From: Piper betle
Lineage: Eukaryota; Streptophyta; Magnoliopsida; Piperales; Piperaceae
NCBI GenBank assembly: GCA_033002965.1
Contig: JAURVB010000030.1
Span: forward strand, 1-64,000
Direction: 5' to 3'
DNA: 64,000 nt
A program made the position numbers and the translations under genes. Positions 23,501-38,500 of the stretch are shown here, piece after piece. The notes beneath the pieces were generated by a model. The model was not told the origin of the DNA. It saw nothing but the letters and a program-made list of their open reading frames with translations, and made no database searches. Within the stretch, counting starts at the first letter, position 1. The number at the start of each line of letters is the position of its first letter.

Positions 23501-26500
23501 AAAGGGAAAAATAGATCAACACTGTAGGAAAAACTACACTTGAGCATACAATATTGAGGGTCTTTTTAAGAAAAAAATGTATTTTTTATATACTTTTAAA
23601 TTAGAAATTATTTTCCTTCTGCATATATAAATAAAGTGAAGTGCATACATTTCAAATACTCTTACTCCAGGAGCTTGTCTTAATTTCAAAAAGAAAACAA
23701 CAAAAGAGGATTACTCTGGGTTGAGAGCCATTGGCAACTGGAGTGGGTGATCCGATGATATGACAAGATTGTGGCCCATTGGAAGAAATGGAGATGACTA
23801 GATTCATATCATTTGTCTATGCACTAGAAAGAAATAATTACTTAATGTTTTAGAGTATATACAAATCCATGAGATGAGATGAGTTTTGAGGCAAGATGTA
23901 CATGAGGGAGTTGGAAAACTCTCGGTACCCTACAAGAGCTGGCAGAGAAGAGAGTAGTGGGCTTTTTTTTCAACCGGTTGGATTTATCAGGTTAAAGAGG
24001 GAGGTACCGTAGCTGTGAAAATCGGAATCCATTTTCAAGGGAGTTACTGTATCGGATCTGAATCGACCTAAATCGGTAAAAAATTGGTTTAATTGAATTG
24101 GTCCAAATTAGTCGAATACAAAAATTCAATTTAGTCAAAATCGGTAGGTTTTAAATTATAGAACATGTCATTTTAACTCTAGTACATTATCTCGCCTCAT
24201 GTACATCTCCTCTCCTAAATTTGAAAACGAACATGTTCGGATTTAGACAAATTCATTTATCTTGGAAAACGAACATGACATGTTCGTTTTGAGGCGAGAT
24301 GTACTTTAGTGGCATTTGGAAAAATATGAAAAAATATGACTTGCCAAAAAGTGACTCCTAGGACATTGTATATATTATCTTTTATGGTATTTTTTCATAT
24401 TTTTTGAATATTTTTTTAAAATTATTTGGAGTTAGTTATTATTTTTTACTCTAATCGGACTCGAGTCAAGCTTTAATTACAAGAATGCCACTACTATTTC
24501 TTTTATTTCTTTCCCCTCCTCTCTCCCACACCCGCCGCCCTCCTTCCCCTGTCACCATCATCGCTGCCGCCGCCACCGCCGCCGTGCCCCACCTCCCCCT
24601 GCTAGCCCCGTCTTGCCCCTTGCCCCCCACCTAACCCCCGGTCGCCCAATTGCCGCCCTCGCCACTCACCGCTCACCGTTGCCACCCCATCCTCTCCCCG
24701 CCCCATTTATTGCCCCCGTCCAGAATCGGCCGATTTGGGCCGATTCCAAAATCGGCTCGAATTGGTCAAAATTGGCTCGAATCGGCCGATTCACGGACCG
24801 ATTCTTATTAAAGCCGCTTTACCCATTAAATTGGATTAAAAACCTTCCGATCCGATTTAAATCAATCGATTCTGAGTGGAATCGGCCAATTTCTCCATCT
24901 ATGGGAGTTACTGGGACATAAGGGGTCACCAACACGTTTTTTCTTATAACTTGGACTTCAACGAGGAAACAAGCCTAATAAGACTCCAACTTATTCTAAG
25001 TAAACTACTGAATAGAAAGATGGAATAGGACTTCCTACTAAAGCAAATAAGAAACATTACTAAGACTTTATTTTCGGCAACTTCCTGTGTTTAAATCCCC
25101 TAAATTTATTATGGGCACTTCCTCTGTAAATCCCTAAACTTAGTTGCCTTCGGATTTCCATCCTCCATATGATAGGTTTTTTCAACTTCCCTTCTTCTCT
25201 AAGTGGCTTATCGTGAGAGAAGATATTGGGAGGGCTGGCGGCATTAAATCCCATCCTCTGAAAAAGATCTCACCCTCAAGTTCTCGGCTTCAAATTCTCC
25301 ATCATACGCTTGAAGGCGGGCAACATTGGAATTGTCATGAATGTTGCATCCAACATTGAAAGTGCCCAATGTACCCCTAATGAAGGGCGGATAACACATT
25401 GGCATTTGGGTGATATCTGATCCATCCAATCATTCCAACAAAGTTTGATCAAAATTATAAAAATAATCATTTGTAATATCAGGCTCAGACAACCAGCATC
25501 GACGACAGAAAAATAAGGATCATTATAGGATGCTTTGTGTTGAACACATGGTTGGCTGCCTCGAACAAGTGATGTGCACATGGTGCACGAATCTGGGAGG
25601 ACACGGGGATGAGCACCAATATGTGTGGCAGTAAGTGAGGTGACGCACCTAAGGTGTACCCAGCAGGTGGTGCGCCAATCTCAGTTGTGTTGGTGGCCTG
25701 CACATGAAAGGCTGTGGGCTCACTACTACAGCAGACGACTTTGGAATATCACTTTGAACAGCATAGAGTAGGAGATCCCCTTGGTAGACTCTACGGCTTC
25801 CTTCAAAGAATAACCACTCTCACCCAGTACACACTCATCATTCGGTTCATCTTCAGAGGCATCAACCTTGTTATAGACGTCGTCTTCCAGATGGTCTTAA
25901 TGGGCTGCTAGGGTTCATGTTGTCCAAATATTCTGGTAATGATTTCTAGCATCTTTAAATTCCATTGTTAGCCTTGGTCGAGAGATTCTAAGGTGGAAGG
26001 TGGAACCAGAGTCACAAGGGATCAAGATGGCTGTAATAACCACTTGATGCAAAGTTGCAGGAAAACAGAGGCATCTGGTACAAATCTGCACCTTCTCTAA
26101 TGGATTCTTAGTCTTCATTAAGAAGAAAAAGAATAGCAAACTTGCAAAAGAGCACTTGGCAAAACTTTTTATTCACTTCGAAATATGAGAGAGATCGTTG
26201 TAGCAGCCTACATTCACTAATATATGTAAGACAATAAAAAACACAAATGACTTCAACTTGAGACAAGCCTAACAAAACTAACTTATTCTAGGTAAACTAC
26301 TGAAAAGGAACGTAGTTAGAATAGGACCCTCATACTAAAGAAAATAAGAAAAATGATTAAGACTTTATTTCATGCAACTTCCTATGTTTAAGTCTGCTAA
26401 CATAAAACTTAGTTGCCTTAGGATTTTAAGCCTTCTTATGATAGGTTTCTTTGACTTCCTCTCTCTTGGTGGCTTGCCATGAGGGGTAATATTGAGAGGG

Positions 26501-29500
26501 CTCACATCATCAGTCTTCAACAACAATTGTTTCAGCTAAGGTTAAAGGTGAAGATGATGATTAATGTTGAAGTTAATGTTGAGCTTGTGAAGAATATATT
26601 CTTCAAAAATGCAATAAATTCTAGACCAAAAATCAAAGAAGATAAACAAGAAACTTTGAACAGACTGCAAATATTGTGCAATCTTGGATAATAACAGATA
26701 AAAGAGTTAATAAAGGAGGACGTTGCAGCACACACCTTGGAAAGTTTTTCACGAGCTTCTACGCACAAAGTTTTAATTGCATAATAATCCAAGTCCTCTG
26801 GAAGTGATCGATGGTGCTGATGGATAATCTAGGACAAGCATTCAGAAACACAAATCAATTGCCGCAGAAATAATTTATGGTAGGCAGGGGGTAGGGAGAG
26901 GGTATCAGAAATGACAGGACAGTAATTTAGAGCCAGTATTATTGCCAAAAAGAAAAACTTACATCTTGCAATTGAGCTCGTTGACGTGCAATGAATCCCT
27001 CATATTTTATATCAATTTCAACACATCCTTTCTCCATCTTAGATAGAAGTGGATTGCCCAAACCATGCTTATCAAGAAGCTTATAGCAAATATGTGGTTT
27101 CTTCAGCAAACTTTCCAAAGTTGCCAAGCCCTTAACAGGTTGACCACATAATAAAGAAACATCAGCTGCAATCTCTCCCCCTGTTTAAACATTATATCCC
27201 ACGTGGAGGGCTCATTTTTATAGCTTATATTATATTCATTCTGCTTCAATGAATGCTAAATAATAGGATTGAAATTTACATTCGGAAGAAACTAATGACC
27301 ATACAAACCTGATACTCTGACATTCTTTAACCGAACTTTTTCATCAGATATTCTTGATTGCTTGTCCTGATAAAGTTTCCATCTTCTATCATCTATCAAT
27401 CCAATATCCCTCCCCAAAGGTGTTAGACGGCTGTCTGCATTATCTGCTCGAAGGAGCAAACGATGTTCTGATCGACTACATAAAGAAAAAAAGGTCCATT
27501 TCTGTTAAAAATATTGGACTTCAGAAACATCAGAGGGAAATATTTCAACTATCTATATAGATCAAATTGAAGATCAGTGCACATGCCCTTAAACCAATCA
27601 TGGCAGCCGATAAGACTACTTGAGATAAGCCAGTATTGGTCTACCAACTTGCACAATTGGTAACACTACTCTGATCTATCATAGGGTCTCACAAAAGGGT
27701 AACAAGTCTGACTAAATCTCAGCTACCGTTTACACATCAATAGAGGTTTGTGGAAAAGGAAGTATCTATAGCTTCAGCACCAGAGCCTAGCTATAACTTT
27801 CAAAACTGACATACTAGCTGGCCAGAAGACAGGCAAAAAAACAGGATTTCTTACATACAAAGAAACAAAAAGATGTCGATGAAACCCCGTCAATAGGCCT
27901 TAATATATATAAGAGTGCTAATCTGCTGCTTATAGAAAATAATGCTATAAAATCCAATCAACAAATAGCAAATCAGCACACATTAACTGTCACAAATGGC
28001 TATTTTCAAGTTTTAGGAATTAATGGTTGTTATCACCCATGATTATCTTTATGTTGATTAAACTCAGTAAATAAAGACCATTAGACCTGCAGCAGATTAT
28101 CATCTATAATATAAATAGATGTGTCCACAAATATTTATGGCAACCTGCAATCTTCTGGTGGACAACTTCAAATCTACCAAGGCACCCAATAATTGGGTAA
28201 GCCGGCAGAAAAAGAAAAAAAAAGAACACGCATGAAAAGAACAAATTGAGAAAAGAGGTTGAATGACAATGTGAGCAGTTTCTGAACAACTGCATCTTAC
28301 TTCTATACATGGTTAATTGGCAGAAAACCTGATATCCCTCCCTAGGGAAAGAATACTATCAGAAATGTTCAAGGTGTAGATAACCTAAGATTTTATAAAT
28401 TTAAAAAGTAGCTGCGAAGTGAGTAGACTTGTTCTTTTCAACAATCATCCCTCACTGTTCTCACTCTTAGGATTGTTAGGTTGGATAGACTTTAATAGCT
28501 TTAAATAAAATGCTAGTGTTAATCCTTTATAATGTAATCAATATTTATGAAATGGAAGTGGCAACAAATAATAAGTATGGAAAACAATCAATACCTTGTT
28601 AACATGCGGTAAGGCTCCCGAAGATCCTTAGTAACAAGATCATCAATCAGTGTTCCAATGTAGCTGCTTTCCCTTTCAAGGACAATAAGAGGTTTCCCAG
28701 ATGAATGTCTTGCAGCATTAATACCAGAAATAATGCCCTTAACAAAAATATTATATACATTTTACACATCATTGCAGCTCCGAAAATGCAGTCAAGATTA
28801 ACAAATTTCCACAACTACAAAGGAACAAAGAGAATGCTGATATAACATCTTATACTAGAACCTGCCACTACTAAAATGATAACAATCATGAGCTAGATAC
28901 CTTTGAACAGATCATCCCTCCTGGGCTTGGCACTGGAGACACAACACTGAGCATCACTATTTGCAGTTTATTCTATGTCGAACCACACTAAACACCTATC
29001 AAATCCCTCTTTATCAAACAAGTTATTGGTGACTGATTGCCTTTAATATTAATATACAGTACAACTCAAGGTTTTCTATGTCAGATACCGGTATCGCATC
29101 GGACAATGAGGGAGACAACATATCGGAAATATGTTAGACATATACCGAAGATATCCCGAATTTTTCTCATAGTACTTTAATTATTTTTCTTCATGACAAA
29201 ATTAGTGTAACAGATGGTGTAGAGTAAAAAGAAGAATTCAAGTTAAAACAAAGACAATTATACAGATAAAAACATGAATTATTTAAATAATAAATCATAC
29301 TATGATATAAATGATAGAATGTGAACTCCGAACAAGAAATGTAGATAATTATGTAAAATATAATGCATAAAAACAAGAGAGGTGCCAACACATGTTTTAA
29401 AGATCATCACCATTGTGTTCATTTTATAAATAATTTATATGATTTGTTCAATCAAAAATTATCTTATTGAAATCCAATATTGAGTATCTTATTTCAGTGA

Positions 29501-32500
29501 GATGTCATTGGCATGTTACCAGCATATCTAAAATTAAGGTAACATAAATATTGCCCTTCAATATCAATATCATGTTGGAAAAAGATATATACATGCCAAA
29601 GACATCAAAGACATCGAGGTATTGCAAACCTTGGCACAACTTAAAACCAGTCAAACGAGAAGAAGGTGGTTCTCAAGCATCTCACTAGCACACATAAAAA
29701 GGATACCTGGGCAGCAGCTTCCTCATATCCTGTAGTTCCATTTATTTGACCCGAAAAAAAAAGGCCATCAAATTTTTTGGTCATTAGAGACCTGGAGCAT
29801 TGGTAAGCAGGCAAGTAGTCATACTCTACTGCATATGCAGGTCTCAACATTAAACAGTTTTCTAGCCCAGGCAATGTTCGAAGAAGTGTCAACTGAAGTC
29901 TCTCCGGCAAACCTGTGGAAAAACCCTTTTGGGTAAAATGAAAAGGCCATTATTCTTATACTGGTAATGGAAATGAATCAACTGAAAACAGTAGAAAAAC
30001 AAAGAATATGGATCATCTAGCCAGAGCATTAATACAAAATACCCTTGATCTAATCAATCACCAAGAAAGAAGAATTAAGATCCTATAACTATAACCATGA
30101 CAAGTCATGCTCACATTCTAATGAAATGTGTATTGTTCTATCTCAAAATAAAAATATAAATAACTATATATATATATATAGATAGCAAGAGAGAGAGAGA
30201 GAGAGATGACAGTACTTCCATACCTGCACATAAAGTTCAGGCACGCTGCGACCCTCAGGTTCAAGAAATATTTGATGAGAGTCCTTATCTTTAAACCTCA
30301 CAATCTAAAACCAAACAAGAGAGAATGAGACAGTCACCACCTTGTTATACTAAAATGCACTGGTGAGACCATTTCAACTTCCATAATATCAAATAAAAAA
30401 CAGGAAACTACTCCCCTTATTCAGAACCACACACATTCTAGGCCGAAGAAGCAATGGCCATGGTAAAATCAGCTAGTTGAGAGTTCAAAGTTCAAGTAAA
30501 TACCTAGAAATTTGAAGCAGGTGATATTTACGCACATTAAATTTTGCTCTTATCAAAGTCAGTTATACAACAATCATGTTCGAATCATTAAAAGTTAGTT
30601 ATAATTTGATAGGTTTTAATGCTATTTTTGGAAAAAAACACTATTGTAACTTATTGAAACTGACAAGCTTCAATGCTAATTTAAAAATAGTATTGTAACC
30701 TATCAAAACTGGTGTTAGATTGAGGGCACCAATCTCAATCTAAGAAGGTACATTATTAAAAGGGCTGCTTCCTTATGGCGAAAGAAAACTGAATTGCTTA
30801 TCCATTGAGTTTTCTATTAGAGTTTCAAATCAAAATCTAACAAAATTTGGTTTAGCTTGAGGGAACCGGTCTCAATCTAGGTGAACTTTTATAAATCAAA
30901 GCCACCAGTCTAGATTTAGGTGAATTTGGAGATCACCAATCTCTTATGAAACTAAAGACTAAAAATAACTGGGATTTTCTTCGTTGATTCGTTTTTTTTT
31001 CAAGAGGGAGTACTACCGTATGTATAGACTCACTAGTGGCCTAAACAATAAACCTACTTTGAGGCTACATAAACTAAGTAACCCACACTAATAGGGCTTA
31101 AGCGCACTTTGGGGTAATATTGCTTGACTTATAAAGGACCATACAAATGTCATATTAGACCCTAACGGCCATACACTATTATACTATTTAACATTCCATC
31201 CCCCTTAATTTGACCTTGCCCTCAAGGTCAAAACCACACAAGCAATGACAAAAATGAAGACCACAATTCTTTTTTCTCAATGCAACTAAAAAGGAGGTGG
31301 CAGTCATGGTGGGAATTGTCACTGAAAAATGATCAAGACAAAATCCATTCTTCAGAGGCTATCACATCTCTTCTTCATCGATGATAAGGCCCAATAGTCA
31401 GCAACAACTTTGCGATTATAGGCACAATGTCAATGGTGGCCTAGTCAAGAGTGGCTAACGAAACTGGTACTATCACAACAAATGGGGACATTGCTAGCGG
31501 AGACACTCCAAAAAGTTGAGGAGAGGAGGAATCCATGAAAGTGAAGTGCAATAATTGCAAAGTGGCGAACATGGCTTCATTTGTCAAGGAAATCATGACT
31601 GTGATGATTGCCACAATAGTAGATGGCTCCAACACAAGTAGATATGTAGGTACATGAGATTCTTCATCACCCTAGACGTCGAATGCCTTATCATGTAGGT
31701 ACCTTGAATGTAACCATCAAGTTATCTTCCAAGGCATCATCATTAGACTGGTGGTTGGTCTTCCATTATCCTTATCATGGGGTCGGTGGGGGAAGCGACA
31801 TCCATTGGCAATGCCTCAAACATGAGCAAATCAACTAACATATGAGGTCATTGTTGCCAATGTCGAAGATGGGGTTGTTATCTTCATCATCGTAAAGATC
31901 AAACATCAGCAATTGTTCTTCCCCTGCATCGGTGTCGTAGATTGGAGGTCGATCTTCTTCCACCACCTCCCGTTCTCCAGCTAGAGGTTCATCCCCATCA
32001 TAATAAAAAACTGATAATGATCCATTCATCATGGCTTTTCCTTAATCAGATTCACCAACGCAGTGATCCGCAGTGACAAATTGAAAATATTGTTCCCATC
32101 TTTATGCCACCTCACTGCTCCAAAATTCGATCCTCCATCGTTGTCGCCTTTGCCTTGATTGATTTCGTCATAGTGGGCAAGTCTTCTTGTCGAGAAAGAA
32201 CGGCTCTAATACAAATAGTTAGATTTTAGAATAAAAATCTAACAAAATTTGGTTTACATTGAGGGCACAGGTCTCAATATAGGTGGATTAATATCAATCG
32301 AGGTCATTAGTCTCGATTTTGATGAATTTGGTGATCACCAATCTCTTGATAAACTCAAGACTAAAAATAACTTATATTTTCTTCATTTATTTGTTCATTT
32401 GTTTTTTCAAAAGAGGGAGTACAACCCCTATTTATAGACTTACAACGGTGCCTAGACAATAAACCCACTTTGAGGTTACATTGACTAAGTAGCCCACACA

Positions 32501-35500
32501 CACTATTAATAGGGCATAAGCCCACTTTGGAGTTACATTGATCGGGCCCATACTAACATCGTATAAAACCCCAATGATCATACATTATTATACTACCTAA
32601 CATTTTCCCAAAGAAGAATTACATCCCATACTTATGGACTCCTACGCAGGTCTTATTAATAAACCCAACCTATTTACTTATAACAAAAGCCAACTAAGCC
32701 TAATAAGGCCAAATTAACATACGTGAACCAATAATTTATGCAGACCCATATAAATAAAATAAAGGAATAAAGGACTAACATAATTTTAGGGACTTCTTAC
32801 TTACTTTAATATTTTTTTAGAAATTATTATGTAATTTTTGTTGTTTTCATCAAGATTGTGTACTATCCAATCAATATTCTCTCTCCATCATTTTAATGTG
32901 GGTGTAAAAGAAAGTTTGTAACTACCCAATCAAAGTTTTTTCCTTTTTTAAGTCACTAAAAATCTTCGTTAATGGTTGAATATATTCTATCTCAATCCCC
33001 CAAATGCAGTGGTGTTAGCCATCAAGCCCTTATCCTAGTTATTTATCATTGACCTCATAAGTTGAGGGGTTGGAGGAGAAATATCTAACTCACACGTGCA
33101 TTCACCAACCATAATAAGCTGGGTACGCTATCTTTATGTGACATTTTTCTGTTAATATAATTGACAAAAGCATAGTGATCCCGGACAAAAACACAAGCAT
33201 TTAGGGATTTTAGTCAGTTTTCATACGCTAAGATGTTTTATGAAACTTCCATATAGAATAAGGTTTTTCTAGTGAATTTTGTCATCTTTAAGGGCATTTT
33301 CATAGGCTATAAATATTATCTAAGTTATTTCAGCTACGTCAAGTTTAAGATGATCCACTCATTACACTTGCTAGAAAAGATTTCAAATCAACTTCTACAC
33401 ATCAAGCAAGAAAATTTATCGGCAAAAAATAGAAGTGTTCAAGTTCAGCAGACAACCAACAGATGGATTGACAGCTGATCATATTGATGATATAAAGAGA
33501 TAACAAGCTTCAGAGTTTGGCAGGTCTTCATCTAAACAATCAACAGTCGATCACCGCTAATTGGAATAGAAGCAAAGACTTCAACTATTCGGCCACCGAT
33601 AGAAAATGCTCCCCATCATTGGCCAAGACATTGGGAGTGGATAGGACTTTAGCAAACGATCGGACTTCAGTATACATTCAATAGACAATTGGTAGATTTT
33701 TCAATTGCCAATCGAGGTTACGGAGTTGGCAAAAATGGGCATCGTGAGGGCAAGTTCAAAGGTATAACGACTACTATTCTTAGCTTTAAGATCTTGTGCA
33801 ATAAATAGGGCCTTTAGGGGAGCATTTTGGACATTTATTGTGAATTGCAAGCAATAGGACCTGTTTTCATCAAAAAAATTCTTACATTTTCATATCAAAA
33901 CAGTGGATGTAAAGATCTAGACAATTGTGTCATTGATCTTGTGAGGCTTAGCTCATGGTGTTGAGCATGTTCGGTAAACTCCTATGGTGTTAGATTGTGT
34001 GAGGAGTATCTTGGCCTTGGAGGAGGTGGAAAAATGCTTGCTTGTACTGCCTCATAGGGGTGGGAGGTGAATCTGATGCTTGGCTCTTGATGGACATTTG
34101 CAAGAGGGGCTGGTTGGTGCTTCCATTGGTGTAACTCATATGGTGATAAGAGTGGGTACGAGCTCATTGATCTTGTGAGGCTTAGCTTAAGGTGTTGAGC
34201 ATGTTCTGTAAACTCTTATGTTGTTAGATTGTGTGAGTAGCATCTTGGCCTTGGAGGAGGTAGAAAGGGCCTTGCTAGTATTGCCTCATGGGGTGGGAGG
34301 TGAATCGGGCTCTTGATGGACATTGCAAGAGGGGCTGGTTGGTGCTTTCATTGGTGTAAATCGTAGGGTGATAGGAGTGGGTACAAGCTTCTTGTCTCAA
34401 GGAAAAGCAGTGTAAGAGAAGCTTGTTCAAGATGTACAAGTTGGTGTCATAGTAAAGCAAGTGAAGACAAGGATCTGAAAGGGATAGGAGAGAGTAGGAA
34501 CTCCAAACCTATATAAAAATCTTGTGTCGCTTGTGCGTCAATTTCTCTATCCCCTCACACTTCTTCATTTTCTTATTTATTTACTTGTTACTTATCCCAC
34601 TCAATACTCTCATGTTTGACTTGATCACTAAAGACTATTGAGTGAAAGTTTTAAAGCAATTAGAATTCTTACATGGTTCGACTTGTTTCAACAAAGCTTA
34701 AGTCTTTCATTGATTTGGATTGAGTTGCTCACTGTTTGGTTGTATTGGCTATAACTTTCGCAATTATTTGTCCATCTAGATCGAATTGGGAGGTTCTAAG
34801 TTTTGTGGGGATCCAACTTTGCTTGACTTGTGTTCTTATTAGCCTTCTCCCACATTAGGACCCTCTAAGTTTTTACATGGTAGTGCCCGAAGTTCTTCAG
34901 GAATCGTTAAATCCTAACTTCCCATCTAGTGAGTCATAAAAATCCGCCCTACTTCTGCAATTTTTAATGTTTCCATTCAACCACTTCTGTTTTTCACCAC
35001 ACTAGCATGTTTAGAAATAGCAAAAAAACTGATAAAAGATAATTCAACAATAATGAGAACTACATAAAGCATCTTTATGTGTAAGTAACGTGACAATATT
35101 TAGAGTTTTAGTAGCTAACAATCATATAATTTTAATTGCATATGTTTTCTCAAAAAATAATATGCATAAACTAGCCAATTTGTTCACTTTGATCCAAATT
35201 GAGCTCTCTATTACTGATTTCATACCAATCAAACAGATAATAACTAAAGACACTAATATACCTCTTCAGACGTAGAAAAGCAGACCCCACCACTTACTTC
35301 ACATGCTTACCCATGCATGATTATGTATTTCTAGAAAAGAAACAAGGAAAAGCATGTCACACATTTCTTTTTACATGCTTCACTCACTATCTTTCTGAAT
35401 TGCCACCTTTTTTCAGCTATTTAAACATCAAAAGCAAAAATAAAATAAAAAAACAGAAGAAATGGAAGGTAGACAGTTGTTTACACATCAAAAATTGGAA

Positions 35501-38500
35501 TCCATAGTACACACCATAAATTTTATTAAATATGCAAGAATCCATTACAGCTATACAATCTGGTCTAACCATAGGATAACATTCAAGGGACGGGACCTAA
35601 GCAAAATTTTCAGAGGAGATGTGAGAAAATGCTTATTTGGCAGCCTTAACATATCACATCAACACCTGTGCATTTTAATTTAAGACTACTGATGATATAG
35701 ACCACTGAACATACCTTATCCTCAATAGAGGGGCAGTATCGGGGACCTTTGGCTTCCACCCAACCACCATATGTTGGAGTCTCATGTAAATGATCTTCAA
35801 TAAGCTGGTGAGTGGCTTTTGTGGTACGAGTTAAATAGCAACACATTTGCTCCCTTTCTAAATGATATTCAGGATCAAAGCTGAACCAGTTCACCTGTTG
35901 ATGTTTAATAAGTGTGAACCATGTTAGCTGCAACATTTGGGAAATCCTCCAATAAAATGCCAATATGAGCAAATCATTCTTAAGGCTTCACAGTGGCTTC
36001 CTCTTCAAAGTCAAATCAAAACTGTACCTCATCATCTCCATGTTGGGGTTCCAATGCAGAGTAATCAACTGTCCGAATATCAACTCGTGCAGGAGTTCCA
36101 GTCTTTAAGCGATCAGTTTCAAACCCAAGATCCTGTAGGTTTTCTGTAAGTCCATGAGATGCTGACTCGCCAGCTCTTCCAGCAGGCATGGATGCTCTTC
36201 CAATCCAGATTTTCCCGCTCATAAATGTTCCAGTAGTTAATATTACAGCTGAAGCATAGAAATTCACTCCAAAAAAGGTCCTAACACCTTCAATATTGTC
36301 ATTTTTGCCAACCAGAATATCAATGACCATGGCCTCTCGAATGGAAAGATTTGGTGTGCTGGAATAGACATTTTGGATAGTGTCAGACAATTCCCCGCAT
36401 TTAGCTTTGATCATCAAAAATGACAAAAAATAATTAAAAAATTAGTCTACTATCTGCCTAACTTGAAATGAGATAAAATTGACAAATATGATGGCAGAAA
36501 CTGTAGCCTGAGAACTTAAGACAAAGGTAGTCCACATTCGATGTGCAGTGAGGTGTTGGTGTCATTAACGGCAGAAAATCAATAACAGTATACTCCTTAC
36601 AGGCATAATTTTCTCCGATGAGGCGCCAACTAAACCAATTCATCATAAAAGCATAAAACTTACCTTTCAATGACTTTCTTCATTTCTATGGCATATTCCC
36701 TCTTATCAGTTTGTGCTCGCAAGGCTCTGACAGCTGGACCTTTAGACATGTTTAGTACCCTCTTTTGTAGGTAACAGCTGCAGTTGGTAACCAAATGGAA
36801 CTTCAAGATCTTAACGATGCTAAAAACTATGTTCAGAAATAATTAAGAGCCATCAAAACAGCAGAAGTGAACTGACAAAAGAAAAGACTTTCTTAGCAAC
36901 TCATGCGGGACAACATGAAGTGCTTGCTGGTCATATAACAAATAAATTATGTAAATATTGTGTAATAGATTAAAAAATCATTTTACATTTTTTTTTAAAT
37001 AAATCCCTTTCTCAATACTACCAAAACGTTCAATGAATGGTAGAAATGATGAAAATTAGCTATGCCAACCCATAGATTAACACAGTTATAAAGAAACCAA
37101 AAAAATCTTATCTGAGAGTTTTAATACATTCATTGCATAAAAACAGATACTGGAGTAATGGCAAAAAAAAGAAACAAAGAAATGTCAACCAATTATAGGC
37201 TACAAATTTCCTAAAAAATTCTATCCCATGATAGAATATATCTATAAAAAGAGGATTGATGATGTGACCTATCAGCCATCTTCCCAATTTCACCACCAAG
37301 TGCATCAACTTCATGCACCAACTGAGATTTACCTGGGCCTCCAACAGCTGGATTGCAAGGCTGCAAATAAAAAACATGTATTTACCATACAGATGTCTCC
37401 TTCAATTCTAAGTACATCCAAAAGTTGGATGCATGTACTACATCTTCTCATGTAAAAATTAAACCCAGCTACATTATTATTTCATAACAGGAAAATTTCT
37501 TAGACCTTAGACATTTAATAATCAGGGCACTTTCTTTAACTAAAAAGATGTTGTACATAAGAAAAGAACCCAGAAAAAAACATTTAAAGATTTTAAACCT
37601 GCCATGCTATGCGATCAAGGTTTAATGTGAGCAGAAGTGTCCGTGCCCCCAGTCGAGCAGAGGCAAGGGCAGCTTCACAGCCGGCATGCCCTCCACCAAC
37701 AACAATCACATCCCATTTTTCTTCATGCATATCAGAGTGACTGTTCCAACCTGTCACAAACATAGACACACCAACACATTATAATGGAAATAAGAGGTAA
37801 AATCTATGATTAAATGACACAAATAACCTGCTGCACGGTGAAAAAAATAGATACTAAACAATACAGAAAGCAAAAGTGTAGCACCCCGGTTCAGCCATAA
37901 ACCAAATTTGGGATGTTAAATCATGACCCAGCTCACTTCTAAAATAACTATTAACACATGTAAATCCAGGTTCCTACCAATCAGATTTGGAGTCATGATT
38001 TGACATCAAGAATCAACATATGTTAATCAATTTAGAAGTAAGCTGAGTCACAATTTAACATCCCAGACTTGGCTCAAGGCCGAAATGGATTCCAGCAAAC
38101 CAAATTTGAAGTGTTATATGGTAAGGTTTATTTAATAGAATGAACACAACTAATTGCAAGCTTGTGCATTTTCCTTCTACATTTACTACTCAAATGTTGT
38201 CAATAATCATTATTTCACCAAAACAGTTAGACAATAACAATTTAACATCCCGGATTCGGTTGAAGGGTGAATTGGAATCATCCAAGCTGGCATTGCAGTG
38301 TTACAAGGTGATGTTTATTTAATAACATAAGCACGCCTAATTGCAAGCTTGTGCATTTTCATTCTTCATTTACCACTTGTTGGACGTAGTATAAAGATAT
38401 GCCCAATATTGGGAGATTCCCAAATCCATGTTCATCTTTCATTTAGATAAACTAAAAGAGAATCCTAACTAAATAAAGACATGTCAGTTACAGATCCTTA

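Larger units (their letters stand above)
16547..26735 (-). other. MnmG intron 12, 10.2 kb, transposon-filled
   Basis: Lies between the phase-0 junction LSK and VRP. Contents from low to high coordinate: 16.6-17.4 kb with nothing recognised; an (AT)n run; a GC/CCC-rich block; a FAR1/Mutator-like transposase pseudogene on the plus strand; a GACTCGA minisatellite; a second GC-rich block with (CA)n; AT-rich DNA; a MITE-like inverted repeat; a stretch with ATCGGCCGATT palindromes; and a pair of 250-bp direct repeats. Everything seems degenerate. Confidence 0.85.
30305..35714 (-). other. MnmG intron 6, 5.4 kb
   Basis: Holds a complete small LTR retrotransposon (30,815-32,602), a 230-bp tandem duplication (33.93-34.39 kb) and otherwise AT-rich non-coding DNA. 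32.6-33.9 and 34.4-35.7 kb show no recognisable domain, though an AATAAATAGGG near 33,800 looks like a promoter scrap of another LTR. Confidence 0.85.
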
